The position numbers were made by a program, and so were the translations under genes. The notes under the pieces were generated by a model, which saw nothing but the letters and a program-made list of their open reading frames with translations, did not search any database and was not told the origin of the DNA. A stretch of 64,000 nucleotides of DNA. It comes from Rheum nobile (taxonomy: Eukaryota > Streptophyta > Magnoliopsida > Caryophyllales > Polygonaceae). The first letter of the stretch is position 1. Each line of letters starts with the position of its first letter. The stretch is taken from the NCBI GenBank assembly GCA_027886185.1, contig WOAB01000583.1, positions 1,488,001 through 1,552,000 on the forward strand. Reading direction: 5' to 3'. Of this stretch, positions 22,914 to 34,684 are shown one piece after another.

Positions 22914-23189
22914 CGCGGTAACCAGAGGGAAAAAGACCGTGAAAGGGCTCAAGCTAGAAATGGCGGGAAACCTAAACCTAAGAACGATGGCTTAACCCCT
23001 GAGCAACGCCGTGAGAGGTATCAATCTACTCCATCTTTTGACCTATAATCGATTTCTTGTACACGCATTCGTATTTAATTCGGCATTTTTGCTAGGGATG
23101 CAAAAGCACTGCAGGAGAAGGCGGCGAGGAAGGCATCGCAAGCCGCGGGAGGAGGCCATGGCAAGGCTGGAGGTATGAAGAAGAATTAG
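22914..23189 (+). CDS. SERF/4F5 family small protein, two exons, start codon not visible
   Basis: Exons 22914-23017 and 23096-23189 (GT/AG) encode RGNQREKDRERAQARNGGKP, KPKNDGLTPEQRRER, then DAKALQEKAARKASQAAGGG and a Lys-rich tail ending GGMKKN. This is the small, charged SERF-like (4F5) protein of plants, about 65-70 residues. Family members begin MTRGNQRE. Here the codon before RGN is TGA and the expected ATG is replaced by CTG two bases out of phase (CTGACGCGGTAAC). Either the first codons lie in an unseen upstream exon or the start was lost. The region just upstream was invaded by the MULE and, further out, the LINE. Confidence 0.65.
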
Positions 23190-23976
23190 ATATATCACTT
23201 ACCAATGGACTGTAAATTCTTAGATTTTGAGGACTTGGGATTCTACTGGAGTCAGAAATTTCAATGTCAGCTCATTCACTTAGATGGATATCTTATCTGA
23301 CATTCTGATTTGGCTTTTGTGCACTCTTGTCTTTCTGTCTAATTTGCAATATTATCCACATTTGAATGATGATTGCTTCTGTTAATCCTTCTGGTGCTCT
23401 TGTTTGCTTTTCCCTAATTGAATTCTGTTAATGAGATGGAGATACTAGATTTGTTCCTATTGGCTTTTGCCAATTGTGTGGATCAAGAATGATAGATGAA
23501 TGATTCTGGAGTTCCTCCAAGAATCAAGGGGTTTACAAAATTTAGAAAGAAAGATAACATTAAGAACAAAATGATAATCCAAACTTAACACAATAGGCCT
23601 ATTCTCATGTTCGTTCAGCTATTAATGCTAGTTGGTCAAAAAGAGAAGTTTAAATCAATAGGCTAACAAGATTGAGTAATCAGCTATCAGAATGTGATAC
23701 AAAAAAAATGAGGCTTAAAGATTAGGCAAGTTAAGAGATTGAAGCTATACAGAATACAGTAGTTAACTTTTATAGTGCAGTGGCAGATTGAAGTCTTGCT
23801 CTTCTTTTATGTTGGGTAGAACAACCACTTAGAACAGGTAACCTAAATTCTTCATTACTTGATCTATCATACAAAATTGAAGCTTAAAATGTTAGACAAG
23901 GAAATTGTTAACATAGTACTCATAGAAGGAGAGTAAGGAGTATCTGGCTACATTACTCGTAATGAGATAGGAAGAT
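23190..23976. other. Intergenic, nothing recognised
   Basis: 3' flank of the SERF-like gene converging on the 3' end of the UGT gene. No open frame or repeat border that I can support. Confidence 0.5.
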
Positions 23977-25414
23977 CTAATCATCATCCATCTCGGATGT
24001 TCGAATCATTTGAGACACAAACCGATTGAAATTGCTCCCAGATCCTCCTTCTCTGACCGATTCCAAAAGCTGAGCTTGTAGCTTCTTACTTGTTCTATCC
24101 AACTCTTTCCTTTCGCTGCATTTCAAGTCCATAAACCTCTTCAGCTGCGTCGAGATAGCCTCACTTTTGACCAACTCATCAACTGTATCCTTCACCCGCC
24201 ACCCGATTCCCCAATCTTCCACCATCATCTTACTGTTCAAGACCTGATCAACACCCAAAGGGAAAGTTAAAGCAGGCACCCCAGCAAAAGCAGTCTCAAG
24301 AGTTGAGTTCCAGCCACAATGCGTCAAGAAACCTCCTAATGAAGGATGACATAAGACCCTCATCTGATCACACCACGGAACCACCATTCCGAGCCTGGCA
24401 CTGAACTGGGAAGTCTGGCTCTTGGCGACCCACAAGAAAGGCACGCCACTAGCCTCTAACCCGGCTGCTAGCTCATCCATCTGAGAGCTTGAGGTAGACA
24501 TGAAGCTTCCTAGTGATACATAGAGAACTGACCTCTCTTGTTGAGAATTTAGCCAAGAAATGTAGTTTGGTTCACTGTGGCCTAGATCTGGTTTCGGTGT
24601 TATTTTGGAGTAGGGGATTGCAGGGCCTATGGTGTATATAGGACAGGAGAGATCAGCCTTCAGAGCATGAATTGCTGGTGCTTCGAGCTCGTCTAGGGAT
24701 CGGAAGATGATGCATTGAGCCTTAGCTGCAGAAGAGACTGCTTTCACAACCACATCAGCCATTCGTCTATTGTTCGGTTGGAGAGAACCGGGGAGATCCA
24801 CCCTGCGGATTGAAGGTATGCCGGGCATCTCTATTCGCTCTTCTGCACTTCCTGTCAAAAGGGTAATATTGGTCAAGCATCATAGTTTGGGAACTCTAAA
24901 ACACAAGGACTTGTACAGAAATGGCATAGCTAAGCTTACCAGCTAAAAGCTTCTGAACAAGATCATGGTGATGTACTAGCAAGAAAGATGAGACAGATGC
25001 TGGCCAAAATGAAGCAACTTGGGTATTCCTTCTCCTCCCAACATCAACTGCCCATCCAAGGAAACTATCAGCAATGAGCACATCAACTGGCGCCCCAATC
25101 GTATCGAGAACTTTCTCAATCGGCCCTTCCATTTCCGTCTGAACAGCTTCAAGGAACCCGGGGAGATCAGACCCTCTGGTTGCCTCAGAAGGGAGAACAT
25201 TAGGAATTGTGGTGAATCCAATTCTAGTACTCTCTAAGGTATCCTCATCATCCGAGTTAAGGTATCCAAGCCACTCTTCAGTGACTATGACTACGATGTG
25301 AATGTCTGGTCTCTTGGAAGCCATGAACTTGCAGAAGTTCATCATGGGATTGATGTGGCCTCGACCTGGGTATGGCACGGCCACCACCTTGTGGGCTGTG
25401 GCTTGATCAGCCAT
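23977..25414 (-). CDS. UDP-glycosyltransferase, UGT87-like, copy 1 (intact)
   Basis: Family 1 glycosyltransferase moving sugar from UDP-sugar to a small-molecule acceptor in the cytosol. Two exons: 25414-24940 and 24851-23977, 449 residues. The ATG at 25414 opens MADQATAHKVVAVPYPGRGH, where His20 is the usual catalytic base. The C-terminal half carries a complete 44-residue PSPG donor-binding box, Trp318 to Gln361 (WCDQMRVL...HCGWNS...GVDQ). Wording such as PNYISWLNSQQERSVLYVSL and the single-intron structure fit UGT87A. The upstream in-frame ATG at 25441 would add nine residues and is less likely. Two related damaged or partial copies lie downstream in the window in the same orientation, so this is one member of a tandem cluster. 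The acceptor is unknown. Confidence 0.9.
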
Positions 25415-25765
25415 GGTGTTTGAGTGTATGTATGTGATCAACTGATCTCTTTGGAGATCTGAAGGATGTTGAATTTGATGAGATTTGTGGAATGATAGTT
25501 TTGCTGCTTATGATGGGAGACAGTAAAGATTGAAAAAGCAGCAGAAACCCAACAAGTGGCCCAGAATTCCGCTCAATTTTTCCTTTGATGGTGATATCGT
25601 GGAGGCAGAAGATTGAAAAGAAGATCATGTTTTTGACATTTGGAACCTAGCTAGCTTTGAGCTACTGTATGGGGAATTTCACCATAAAAATATTGCTAAG
25701 CAATTTTGTCCTCTATTAATAAAGCTTCGGAAATGGAAAAAAAAGACCCCTAAGAAAATGTTATT

Positions 25766-26481
25766 CTGAAATTTCGTCTGATAACTCTGAGTTTTTTACT
25801 TTTTTGTGAAATATCCTAAAATTTTGACAATTTTGTCGGATAATCCTAAATTTTTGACAATTTCGTGTGGTAATCCTGAGTTTTTTTATTTTTTTGCCGG
25901 ATACCCCTCCATTTATTTCACTTAAAAAAACATTCACTTTATTTTTTTTCGCGAAATACCTAAATCGTTAAATACAAACGATTTTATTTTTTAAAAATAA
26001 ACCATAAACTCTAAAAAAACCTTTAGGGTTAAAGGCTTAGGGATATAGGGTTTATATTTAGGGCTTAGGGGTTTATGGTTTATGATTTAGGGTTTTAGGG
26101 TTAGGGTTTATGGTTTATATTTCTACACTTAAAATAAATATAAACCTTAAACCCCAAAATCCTAAACATAAACCTTAAACCCTAAATCTCTAAGCCCTAA
26201 ACCCCTAAGCTCTAAATCCTAAACCTAAACCCTAAACTCCTAAAAATTAAAGTTAACGTTTTTTTAAGTGAATGGATAAAGGGACATCTGACGAAAAAAA
26301 TTAAAAACTCAGGGTTATCACACGAAATTGTCAAAACTTGAGGAGATTTTGCAAAAAAGTCAAAAAATCAGGGTTATCAGACGAAATTATCAAAAACTCA
26401 GGGTTACCAGGTAAAATTGTCAAAACTTTAGGGTATTTTACGAAAAAGTAAAAAACTCAGGGTTACCAAGCGAAATTTCCG
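25766..26481. mobile_element. Foldback MULE-type MITE containing telomere-like repeats
   Basis: Perfect 9-bp target duplication AATGTTATT (25757-25765 and 26482-26490), the length made by Mutator-like transposases. The ends are inverted repeats (CTGAAATTTCG / CGGAAATTTCG) that continue far inwards, so most of the 716 bases can fold back. The centre holds many TTTAGGG-like units on one arm (about 26020-26120) and CCCTAAA-like units on the other (about 26145-26245). No coding capacity. It lies about 350 bp upstream of UGT87 copy 1 and is absent from the equivalent flank of copy 2. Confidence 0.8.
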
Positions 26482-26499
26482 AATGTTATTTCTTGTGAT

Positions 26500-26816
26500 A
26501 CAGAATTTAGAACAAACATTTACTTATTGTACAAAATTCATGTTATTTTATTAAGCATTTTTCTATTGTGTGTCCATGAGCACACAATAAAAATTCCATA
26601 TTTAGTAATAATTACTTTTATCCACTAGTTTAAATTTTTTTTTTCTAGGGGTTCACCTCTTCTACTTTAGGGAATATTTTGATTTCCCCCCCCCCCCCCC
26701 AAATTTAGGCTCTTAACATGGGTACACATTAGACAAATCGTTTTATTAATCATTCAAGCCACAACGAGGATTCTGGATAGTTATTAATTTGTTTGTTTAT
26801 GCTGCTTTGAGTTCTA
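26500..26816. other. Duplicated UGT upstream flank with a poly-C tract
   Basis: The segment from about 26735 (TTTTATTAATCATTCAAGCC) is repeated at about 57048, part of the tandem duplication that also contains the UGT genes. A run of 14 C residues lies near 26687-26700. Confidence 0.6.
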
Positions 26817-26827
26817 ATCTACTTGCA

Positions 26828-27988
26828 TTTTTTTTTCTCTAATACAGAAAGATTTCAAAGTTTCAGAACAACCAAACCTGGAAACTCAAGAGGTTGAAAA
26901 ATTGGCGTCGAAACACCTGACAAGAACAGGCAACAACAAGCAAACAACAAAATAAAATAAAAAACAACAAACACAACAAAAGTTTCAAAAAACAAACACA
27001 ACCGAGCAAGAAAAACCAAAAAGGCTTAATCGACGAGAGAGGCTTCAAATATGAGTTGGAAATCACCAACAAGACGTTGAAGTAGCCGGAAAGCAGAAAC
27101 AAGACACGTTCTGGAGGTACTTTGTCGGTAGAAGCCATCAAGGATCACACGATCACTATCTTGATCTCAATCCGGAACAACAGTCTCCAATCAAACCTAA
27201 AAGCAAACATGCATCAGTAATGAGTGAATCACAAAGGTCACCAGGATGTTGATAAGGGGATGAGCAACGCGTCGAAGACGGAGCTGTCAATTTGGTCGGA
27301 GCCCGGCAAGGGAACAAGAGGAATCTTCAAATTTTTCGTTGGATCTTCTCGATCGGTGGTGTTTTGAGCTACTCCCTCGGGGGTGGCCGAAAATACTTGC
27401 TCGGGATTGTTCGGAGCTTCTTTCTTGACTATCTCAAATCCCTTTGAAGGGAATGAATTTTCGGGGACGATCTTACCATGGATCGCCGAGATGGGTCCAG
27501 ATCTATAGGAAGGACGACAGCACATCATCGTTGTTGCTCTTCCCGATCGGTTTCTAAGGCCGAGATCTTGAAATACTTCTTCTCCTGGGAGTTGATGGAA
27601 CATAAAATTGCCGAGATGGGTCGAATTCTGGACCGATGCGGCGGCCGGAGAAACGGGGGAAGCACAAATCCGATCGAAGCGAAGGTGGGTCGAGGTTTGC
27701 TCGGTGGTCGCGATAAACGTCGAGGTGGGTTGACTTCTGCTCGATGGTCGCCAGAGTGTTGCTCGGTGGTCGGTACAAGCATGGAGTTGCTCGGTGGTCG
27801 CTGGGGGCTGATCTAGGCAGGCAAATCGAAATGGAGGCCGAACCAGAGTGGTGTGGCAATCAAAATGGATTGCAGATGGATTTTGGAGTTTGGGTTTAGC
27901 ATAAGAGCGTGTATGGGGGTTGAGTTCAAGGGTTAATGTGTGGCGACATGGTAGATTTTTTTTTTTGGGTTTGATGGGAGTTTTTCCC
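26828..27988 (-). mobile_element. LINE-like retroposon, minus strand, 11-bp target duplication
   Basis: ATCTACTTGCA flanks the segment at 26817-26827 and 27989-27999. The left copy is followed by nine T residues, a short poly(A) tail for a minus-strand element. The equivalent duplicated flank at about 57125-57135 reads continuously through the single target site, confirming the insertion. The 3' region on the minus strand is T-rich with no splice sites. It encodes no reverse transcriptase and is probably a truncated or non-autonomous LINE relative. Confidence 0.7.
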
Positions 27989-27990
27989 AT
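27238..27990 (-). CDS. Unrecognised 250-residue frame in the retroposon
   Basis: Open from an ATG that overlaps the target duplication to a stop at 27238. The composition is rich in Pro, Ser, Thr and His with repeated motifs such as ATTEQ and THLR. I recognise no domain. The start codon is partly host sequence, so this is likely the 5'-truncated remainder of an element ORF or chance coding. Confidence 0.25.
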   Translation of the reverse strand: MGKTPIKPKKKNLPCRHTLTLELNPHTRSYAKPKLQNPSAIHFDCHTTLVRPPFRFACLDQPPATTEQLHACTDHRATLWRPSSRSQPTSTFIATTEQTSTHLRFDRICASPVSPAAASVQNSTHLGNFMFHQLPGEEVFQDLGLRNRSGRATTMMCCRPSYRSGPISAIHGKIVPENSFPSKGFEIVKKEAPNNPEQVFSATPEGVAQNTTDREDPTKNLKIPLVPLPGSDQIDSSVFDALLIPLSTSW

Positions 27991-28084
27991 CTACTTGCAG
28001 TTTCTGAATATGTTGAAAAACACTTGGTCTTCGTGCTTTGACTGAAAAAGACAACATAAACTTACAAAAACTGAAAAGGACTGA

Positions 28085-29945
28085 GGCGCGTCGCCGAATG
28101 CATAGACCTGTTATTAGAGAACTCAACACAAGAAAGTAAGTCCTCCAACGGCGCGGGTTGGCCCTAAGCATGGCTCTAAGCAAGGTCCCTAAGGTGCGGT
28201 TGGTCACCTCAGTCTGTTCATCGGTCTGGGGGTGGTAGCTAGTGGAAAATAGGAGTCGAGTACCCAGCTTACCCCATAGTATCCTCCAAAAACGACTCAC
28301 AAACTTCACATCCCGGTCACTCACTATAGACCTAGGAATCCCATGCAATCGCACCACATGCTCAAAGAAAAGGTTAGCTATGTCCGAAACATTATTGGTT
28401 TGCCTACAAGGGATAAAATGAGCCATCTTGGAGAATCTATCTACAACCACAAAGATCGAATCCCTCCCCTTCTTAGACAACGGCAACCCCATCACAAAAT
28501 CCATGGATATATCCTCCCAGGGGGCCGAGGGTACAGACAAGGGTGTATATAAGGAAGGGCTCGACCTAGACTTGGCTCTATGGCATGTCACACAGACATT
28601 GATAAACCTAGTCACCTGTCGGGTCATATAAGGCCAATAGAAATGTTCCTTAAGTGCAGCGACCGTCTTAGCTATTCCAAAATGACCACGACTCTCATGT
28701 GCCTCCTGTATGAGTAGATCCCTAATAGAGGATTGGGGTATACACAACTTCCCAACCCGAAACAAAAATCCATCATCCAACACATATCCCTCACACTCAC
28801 CCCGAGATGCGCAAGTCTCATAAATAGAACTAAAGAAAGTATCCTGAGAATACAAATCCTTCATCAAAGAAAAACCAAGAAGACGAGTGTCGAGCTGAGT
28901 CAAGAGAACATACCTGCGAGATAGTGCGTCAGCAACCACGTTCTCTTTGCCCTTTTTGTGCAGGACGGCAAAGGGGAACGTCTCCAGAAATTCCACCCAA
29001 CGTGCATGGAGACTAGTAAGATTGGACTGGTGCCGCAAGTGGGTGAGAGCCTCATGGTCGCTGTGGATGACGAACTCCTTGGGCCACAAATAATGCTTCC
29101 AGGTCTGCAGGACCCGGATGAGGGCGTACAACTCCTTGTCATATGTGCCGTAGTTGAGTGCAGCGCCAGGCAACTTCTCATTAAAGTAGGCGATGGGTCG
29201 CCGCTCCTGAAGTAAGACGCCACCAATCCCGAAGTGGGAGGCATCACACTCAATCTCAAAGGTCTTGCTGAAATCATGGAGCTGTAGAAGTGGAGCGTTG
29301 CAGAGCTTATTCTTCAGGGTCTGGAAGGCCGCCTCATGCTTCTCAGTCCAGTCGACAAAGGCGCCCTTCTTAGTGAGCTCATGCAACGGTGCCACAATAC
29401 TACTGAAGTCTCGCACAAATCGCCTATAGAAGCCAGCCAACCCCAAAAATGAGCGAACCATGGTGAGGGTCGTGGGGGTAGGCCACTCCTGAATAGCTCG
29501 GACCTTCTCCTGGTCCACTCGAAGTCTATCCTTGGACACAACAAACCCCAGAAATACGGTAGTGTCGGAGCAGAAAACGCACTTCACCAGGTTGGCGAAT
29601 AGATGCTCGATGCACAGACACTCCAAAACCTGTCTAAGATGGGCTACATGGTCCTGCAAGCAACGTGAATACACCAGAATATCATCAAAGTACACAACGA
29701 CGAACTTACCTAGAAAACGGCGAAGGACGTGGTTCATGAGCCGCATGAAAGTGCTCGGAGCATTCGTGAGACCGAAAGGCATCACGAGCCACTCGTAGAG
29801 GCCATACTTCGTCTTGAACGCCGTCTTCCACTCGTCGCCTTCCTTCATCCGAATCTGGTGGTAGCCACTGCGAAGATCGATCTTGGAGAAGAGGGTGGCT
29901 CCATGTAACTCATCCAACATGTCGTCAAGGCGGGGAATGGGGTGA
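28085..29945 (-). pseudogene. Ty3/Gypsy pol fragment (RT, RNase H, integrase), minus strand
   Basis: One long frame from reverse transcriptase (HPIPRLDDMLDELHG; FDDILVYS catalytic block) through RNase H (IECDASHFGIGG) to integrase (H-H-C-C zinc motif with CVTCHRAKS; SMDFVMGLP; VVDRFSKMAHFIPC). It is cut off inside integrase at about 28085, where it meets UGT upstream flank, and begins abruptly in RT at 29945 with no gag or LTR. It resembles plant chromoviruses such as Reina, a tentative placement. It lies head to head with the plus-strand copy that starts at 29949. Confidence 0.85.
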
Positions 29946-29948
29946 CGA

Positions 29949-32900
29949 CGTTCAAGACGAAGTATGGCCTCTACGAGTGGCTCGTGATGCCTTTCGGTCT
30001 CACGAATGCTCCGAGCTCTTTCATGCGGCTCATGAACCACGTATCAATTGGTATCAGCTTCCAGGCGGACAAAGGTTGGTCTTCTCTAGCTTACTTTGTC
30101 TCACAAATTCAGATTTTAATCCATCATCTTGCGCCTCTATATTCTGTGGTTTGCCGCCACTGTGCTGTGTTAATTGTTGCTGTGGTTTGCCGCCACTGTA
30201 CTGTGTTAATTGTTGCTGTGAGTTGCCGGACTGAATTCCTTGCCTAGGTAAATTATTGGCTGCATTCAGCCATAATTAATAACCGAGTGCACTAGGTAAC
30301 TTGCTGTAAAAAAAAAAACCGAGTAGTTAGTAGTGAGCACCAGAACCATTTCGTGGACTTCTTGCATGAAATCAAATTAATTTCACATCTTTTGGTTGCT
30401 TTTAATCATTGCTTACTGTTAGAAAATTTTCTAGGTTGTTTAGTCCTAGTTTTCTACTCAAAATTGCTTCGTTCTTGTCTCTTATTTCATAGATGCTCAC
30501 GGCCCTCATATAATTTTTTTAAAAAAAACGTGTTTGCATCTTCTTTTGGTCTAAATCATAGCTTGTGTCAATTAAAAAAAAAAAAAACATGCATCGGTTT
30601 TAACAAAAAAAGAAAAAGAAAAAAAAGCCAACCGATTAGAAAAACGAAAGCCTAAGGCGATCTCGGCGAAGCCGATTCACTTTTGACACAGGTCCATCGT
30701 ACTCACCTCCCCGTATTCTTTCATTTTGATTTCTAGGAATTGCATGCTAGAATATTTCTTGCGTAATCACTGATTTTTGGCTCCATTGTTGTGCGGTTAG
30801 TTTGATTTCTGTGTTGATATAGTCCACGCTGCGTCAGCCTAACCATTCCGCCCTCACGGCCCTAGCCAAATTAGAGACCTACGTGAGACTTAGTGGGTTG
30901 GAGTTGATCGTCTTTATTCGTTTTGTTGGTTGTTATCCTTTTCCTCGTTTTTGCTCTTTCTGCGTGTTTTTCCATGGTGTCTCCAAGTTCAGGATACGAC
31001 GATCCGCACGCCGTTCCGCAGGCCGCAGACGAGGCCATGGCCAAGCGCTTGGCGGATATTGAGGCACGCCTCGAACACGTTGAGAGAGGCCGTGCAGATG
31101 CCGAGCAGGCCAGAGCCGCAGCTGAGGCGCTCGTTGCTCGACTTTCTACGGGCGTCGTAGTCACCGATCCCGCCCAGACTGACACGACGAGGAGGCTGGA
31201 CAAAGGAAAGGGTCCACTACCCTCAACTTCGCAGATCCAGCCGAAGCTCCGTCGTCTAAACTCCATCATTGAGTCACAACACGAGCTCCCGCACTATGAT
31301 AGATACGACCCCACCCGCTCCGCCGTGGACGACTTCGCTTATGACTCCGTGGAGCACGAGAGCCCCGCAACTGCTGTGGAGCGACACCCAAACGTCGACA
31401 CCAGAAATCGTTGACGTCGGAACGAGGCCACACAGCACACGGAGGCGCGACGGGAGCAACCCCATGACTGAACCGCCCCAAGGCCTTCGCGCCACACTGG
31501 CAGCATGCGACCTGACCATGCTCGCCATTCCTAGTATACTTCTCCCATTGTCTTTACAAAATATGATGATGAGGGCTTTGAGGTTGCAGGTGATCCGAAC
31601 CCCGGGAATTTTCACCCCCTTTGGCCGATCCCGTGGAGTCCTAGCATTTTCCTCCGGACTATATTCCCCCACGGATTCCGACGCCTCCGAGACGTCCCGT
31701 GGGCCACCACAGACTGCATCGCTCAGCGTGATCATCGATGGTGGTTCGTGCTGCAACATCATCAATGCGAAGGTCGTACAACACCTTCGTTTACAGACGC
31801 AGCCGCACCCTCAGCCTTACGGCCTACAGTGGCTTTCCGAAGGTAAGGGTGATGTGGTAAACAGGCAATGCCACATCACTTTTCAGATTGGTCAATACCA
31901 GGATTCAATATTGTGTGATATTGTTACTATGGATGCTACTCACTTGTTACTTGGTAGGCCATGGCAGTTCGATAAGAAGACGGTGCATGTCGGGTACCTC
32001 AACACCTACGTCTTTATGCATGGGGGTAGGCGCGTTACCTTGCTACCAATGACACCCCAGGAGATTCTGCATGACCAGGTGGAAAGGAACCGGGAGAAGG
32101 CCCGGGATGCCCGCGCATCCGCACCTCCAGTGGAGAAAGGCCGGACTGCGACTACCAAGTCGGCTCCTACAAGACAGTCGAGTACATCTGTGCCTCCTCC
32201 TCAGACTACCGCCTCTGCCGAGACGCCTACCTTACCGGGACGACGCGAGCACCGCTTGCTGATGGCGCGACCACGGGATCTTACTCCAGTGTTCGAGGGA
32301 AGTTCTCATTGCATTCTTATTTATCCCTCTGCGTGTCTTTCTGTTTCTAAGAATGTCGATGATCTACCCCCTTTTGTGTTTTCTCTCTTGCAGGAGTTTA
32401 CGGATGTCATGCCCGATGACATTCCCCCAGGTCTTCCCCCCGTCTGTGGAATTGAGCACCAGATCGATCTCATTCCCGAAGCTTCTTTGCCCAACCGAGC
32501 TGCTTATCGCACTAGCCCGGAAAAGACGAAGGAACTTCAGAGGCAGGTCCAGGAGTTGCTGGACAAAGGCTATGTCAGAGAGAGCCTGAGTCCATGTGCC
32601 GTTCCAGTTATTTTGGTCCCGAAGAAGGACGGTACCTGGCGTATGTGCGTCGACTGTCGGGCGATCAACCAGATTACGGTCAAGTACCGTCACCCCATTC
32701 CCCGCCTTGATGACATGTTGGATGAGTTACATGGAGCCACCCTCTTCTCCAAGATCGATCTTCGCAGTGGCTACCACCAGATTCGGATGAAGGAAAGCGA
32801 CGAGTGGAAGACGGCGTTTAAGACGAAGTATGACCTCTACGAGTGGCTCGTGATGCCTTTCGGTCTCACGAATGCTCCGAGCACTTTCATGCGGCTCATG

Positions 32901-34055
32901 AACCACGTCCTTCACCGTTTTCTAGGTAAGTTCGTCGTTGTGTACTTTGATGATATTCTGGTGTATTCACATTGCTTGCAGGACCATGTAGCCCATCTTA
33001 GACAGGTTTTGGAGTGTCTGCGCACCGAGCATCTGTTCGCCAACCTGGCGAAGTGCGTTTTCTGCTCCGACACTACCGTATTTCTGGGGTTTGTTGTGTC
33101 CAAGGATGGACTTCGAGTGGACCAGGAGAAGGTCCGAGCTATTCAGGAGTGGCCTACCCCCACGACCCCCACCATGGTTCACTCATTTTTGGGGTTGGTT
33201 GGCTTCTACATGCGATTTGTGCAGGACTTCAGCAGTATTGCCGCACCGTTGCATGAGCTCACTAAGAAGGGCGCCTCTGTCGACTGGACTGAGAAGCACG
33301 AGGCGGCCTTCTAGACCCTGAAGAATAAGCTCTGCAATGCTCCACTTCTACAGCTCCCTGATTTCAGCAAGACCTTTGAGATTGAGTGTGATGCCTCCCA
33401 CTTCGGGATTTGTGGCGTCTTACTTCAGGAGCGGCGACCCATCGCCTACTTTAGTGAGAAGCTGTCTGGCGCTACACTCAACTAGGACACATATGACAAG
33501 GAGTTGTACGCCCTCATCCGGGTCCTACAGACCTGGAAGCATTATTTGTGGCCCAAGGAGTTCGTCATCCACAGCGACCATGAGGCTCTCACCCACTTGC
33601 GGCACCAGTCCAATCTTACTGGTCGCCATGCACGTTGGGTGGAATTTCTGGAGACGTTCCCCTTTGCCGTCCTGCACAAAAAGGGCAAAGAGAACGTGGT
33701 TGCTGACGCACTATCTCGCAGGTATGTTCTCTTGACTCAACTCGACGCTCGTCTTCTTGGTTTTTCTTTGATTAAGGATTTGTATTCTCAGGATACATTC
33801 TTTAGTTCTATTTATGAGACTTGCGCATCTCGAGGTGAGTGTGAGGGATATGTGTTGGATGATGGATTTTTGTTTCGGGTTGGGAAGCTGTGTATACCCC
33901 AATCCTCTATTAGGGTTCTACTCATACAGGAGGCACATGAGAATCGTGGTCATTTTGGGATAGCTAAGACGGTCGCTGCACTTAAGGAACATTTCTATTG
34001 GCCTTATATGACCCGACAGGTGACTAGGTTTATCAATGCCTGTGTGACAACGTCG
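29949..34055 (+). pseudogene. Ty3/Gypsy element, plus strand, lacking both LTRs
   Basis: Opens with a short RT piece (29949-30041, FKTKYGLYEWLVMPFGLTNA) that is an inverted copy of part of the minus-strand fragment. It then jumps to a tRNA-Met-type primer site (TGGTATCAG, 30049-30057), a leader, and a gag N-terminus from the ATG at 30974 (coiled-coil region RLADIEARLEHVERGRADAE) that stops at 31412. Gag is mostly deleted before protease (IIDGGSCCNI, about 31729), RT (YFDDILVYS, about 32943), RNase H and the start of integrase. In-frame stops occur at 33312-33314 and about 33483. It ends inside the integrase zinc region near 34050 with no 3' LTR. Not functional. Confidence 0.85.
30145..30216 (+). 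repeat. 36-bp tandem duplication in the Gypsy leader
   Basis: Two adjacent copies (30145-30180, 30181-30216), each starting TGTGGTTTGCCGCCACTGT and differing at one base. Confidence 0.85.
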
Positions 34056-34684
34056 GATAGATCGAGAAACCGATAAATCGACATCGGTCCAAATCGGACA
34101 ATAAGAACAATAAATCAAGCATGTAAATTACAAACAAAGCAAAAATAGAGCTAAAACGACCTAAAGCGAGTGGTGAGCAGACACGACCAGACAAAAGCGT
34201 CACCAAAAGACGAGTCAGACAAGAGAACTCTCGTTTGCTTTATCAAATTTTTATCAATTTGTTTTACAAGGTTTATGTTTGCTTTATCAAATTTTTATCT
34301 GCTCTAAACCATGTTGCATTTAAATAGATGGGCTTCGAGCTTATGACACCTACCATTTACAAATATGACGCTATGGACATTATGCCATTCAAAAGAAATA
34401 TGATATTTTTCTTTGAAAACATAATTACGAAATACATTAGACTTATCTCTGCCTCTTATATCTATCTACGTAACACTACTAATCTTTCACAAAAACTCGT
34501 ATTTGTTCCACGACATATCACACAGATGTTATCGTTACCACATAATTTATTTGAACACCGAAATCTGACCATATTCTTCCTTTCATATTACTCACCATGA
34601 AATTTGGATAGTGGAATAGTCGTGGTGTCAAATACCCTAGTTTTTGGACTAAATTTGGATTTCTCGGAGGTAAAATTCGTCTAG

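Noticed and set aside
31269..31700. N-terminal part of the long plus frame starting at 31269
   Set aside because: It overlaps gag in a different frame and shows no family features before the protease motif at about 31729; open by chance.
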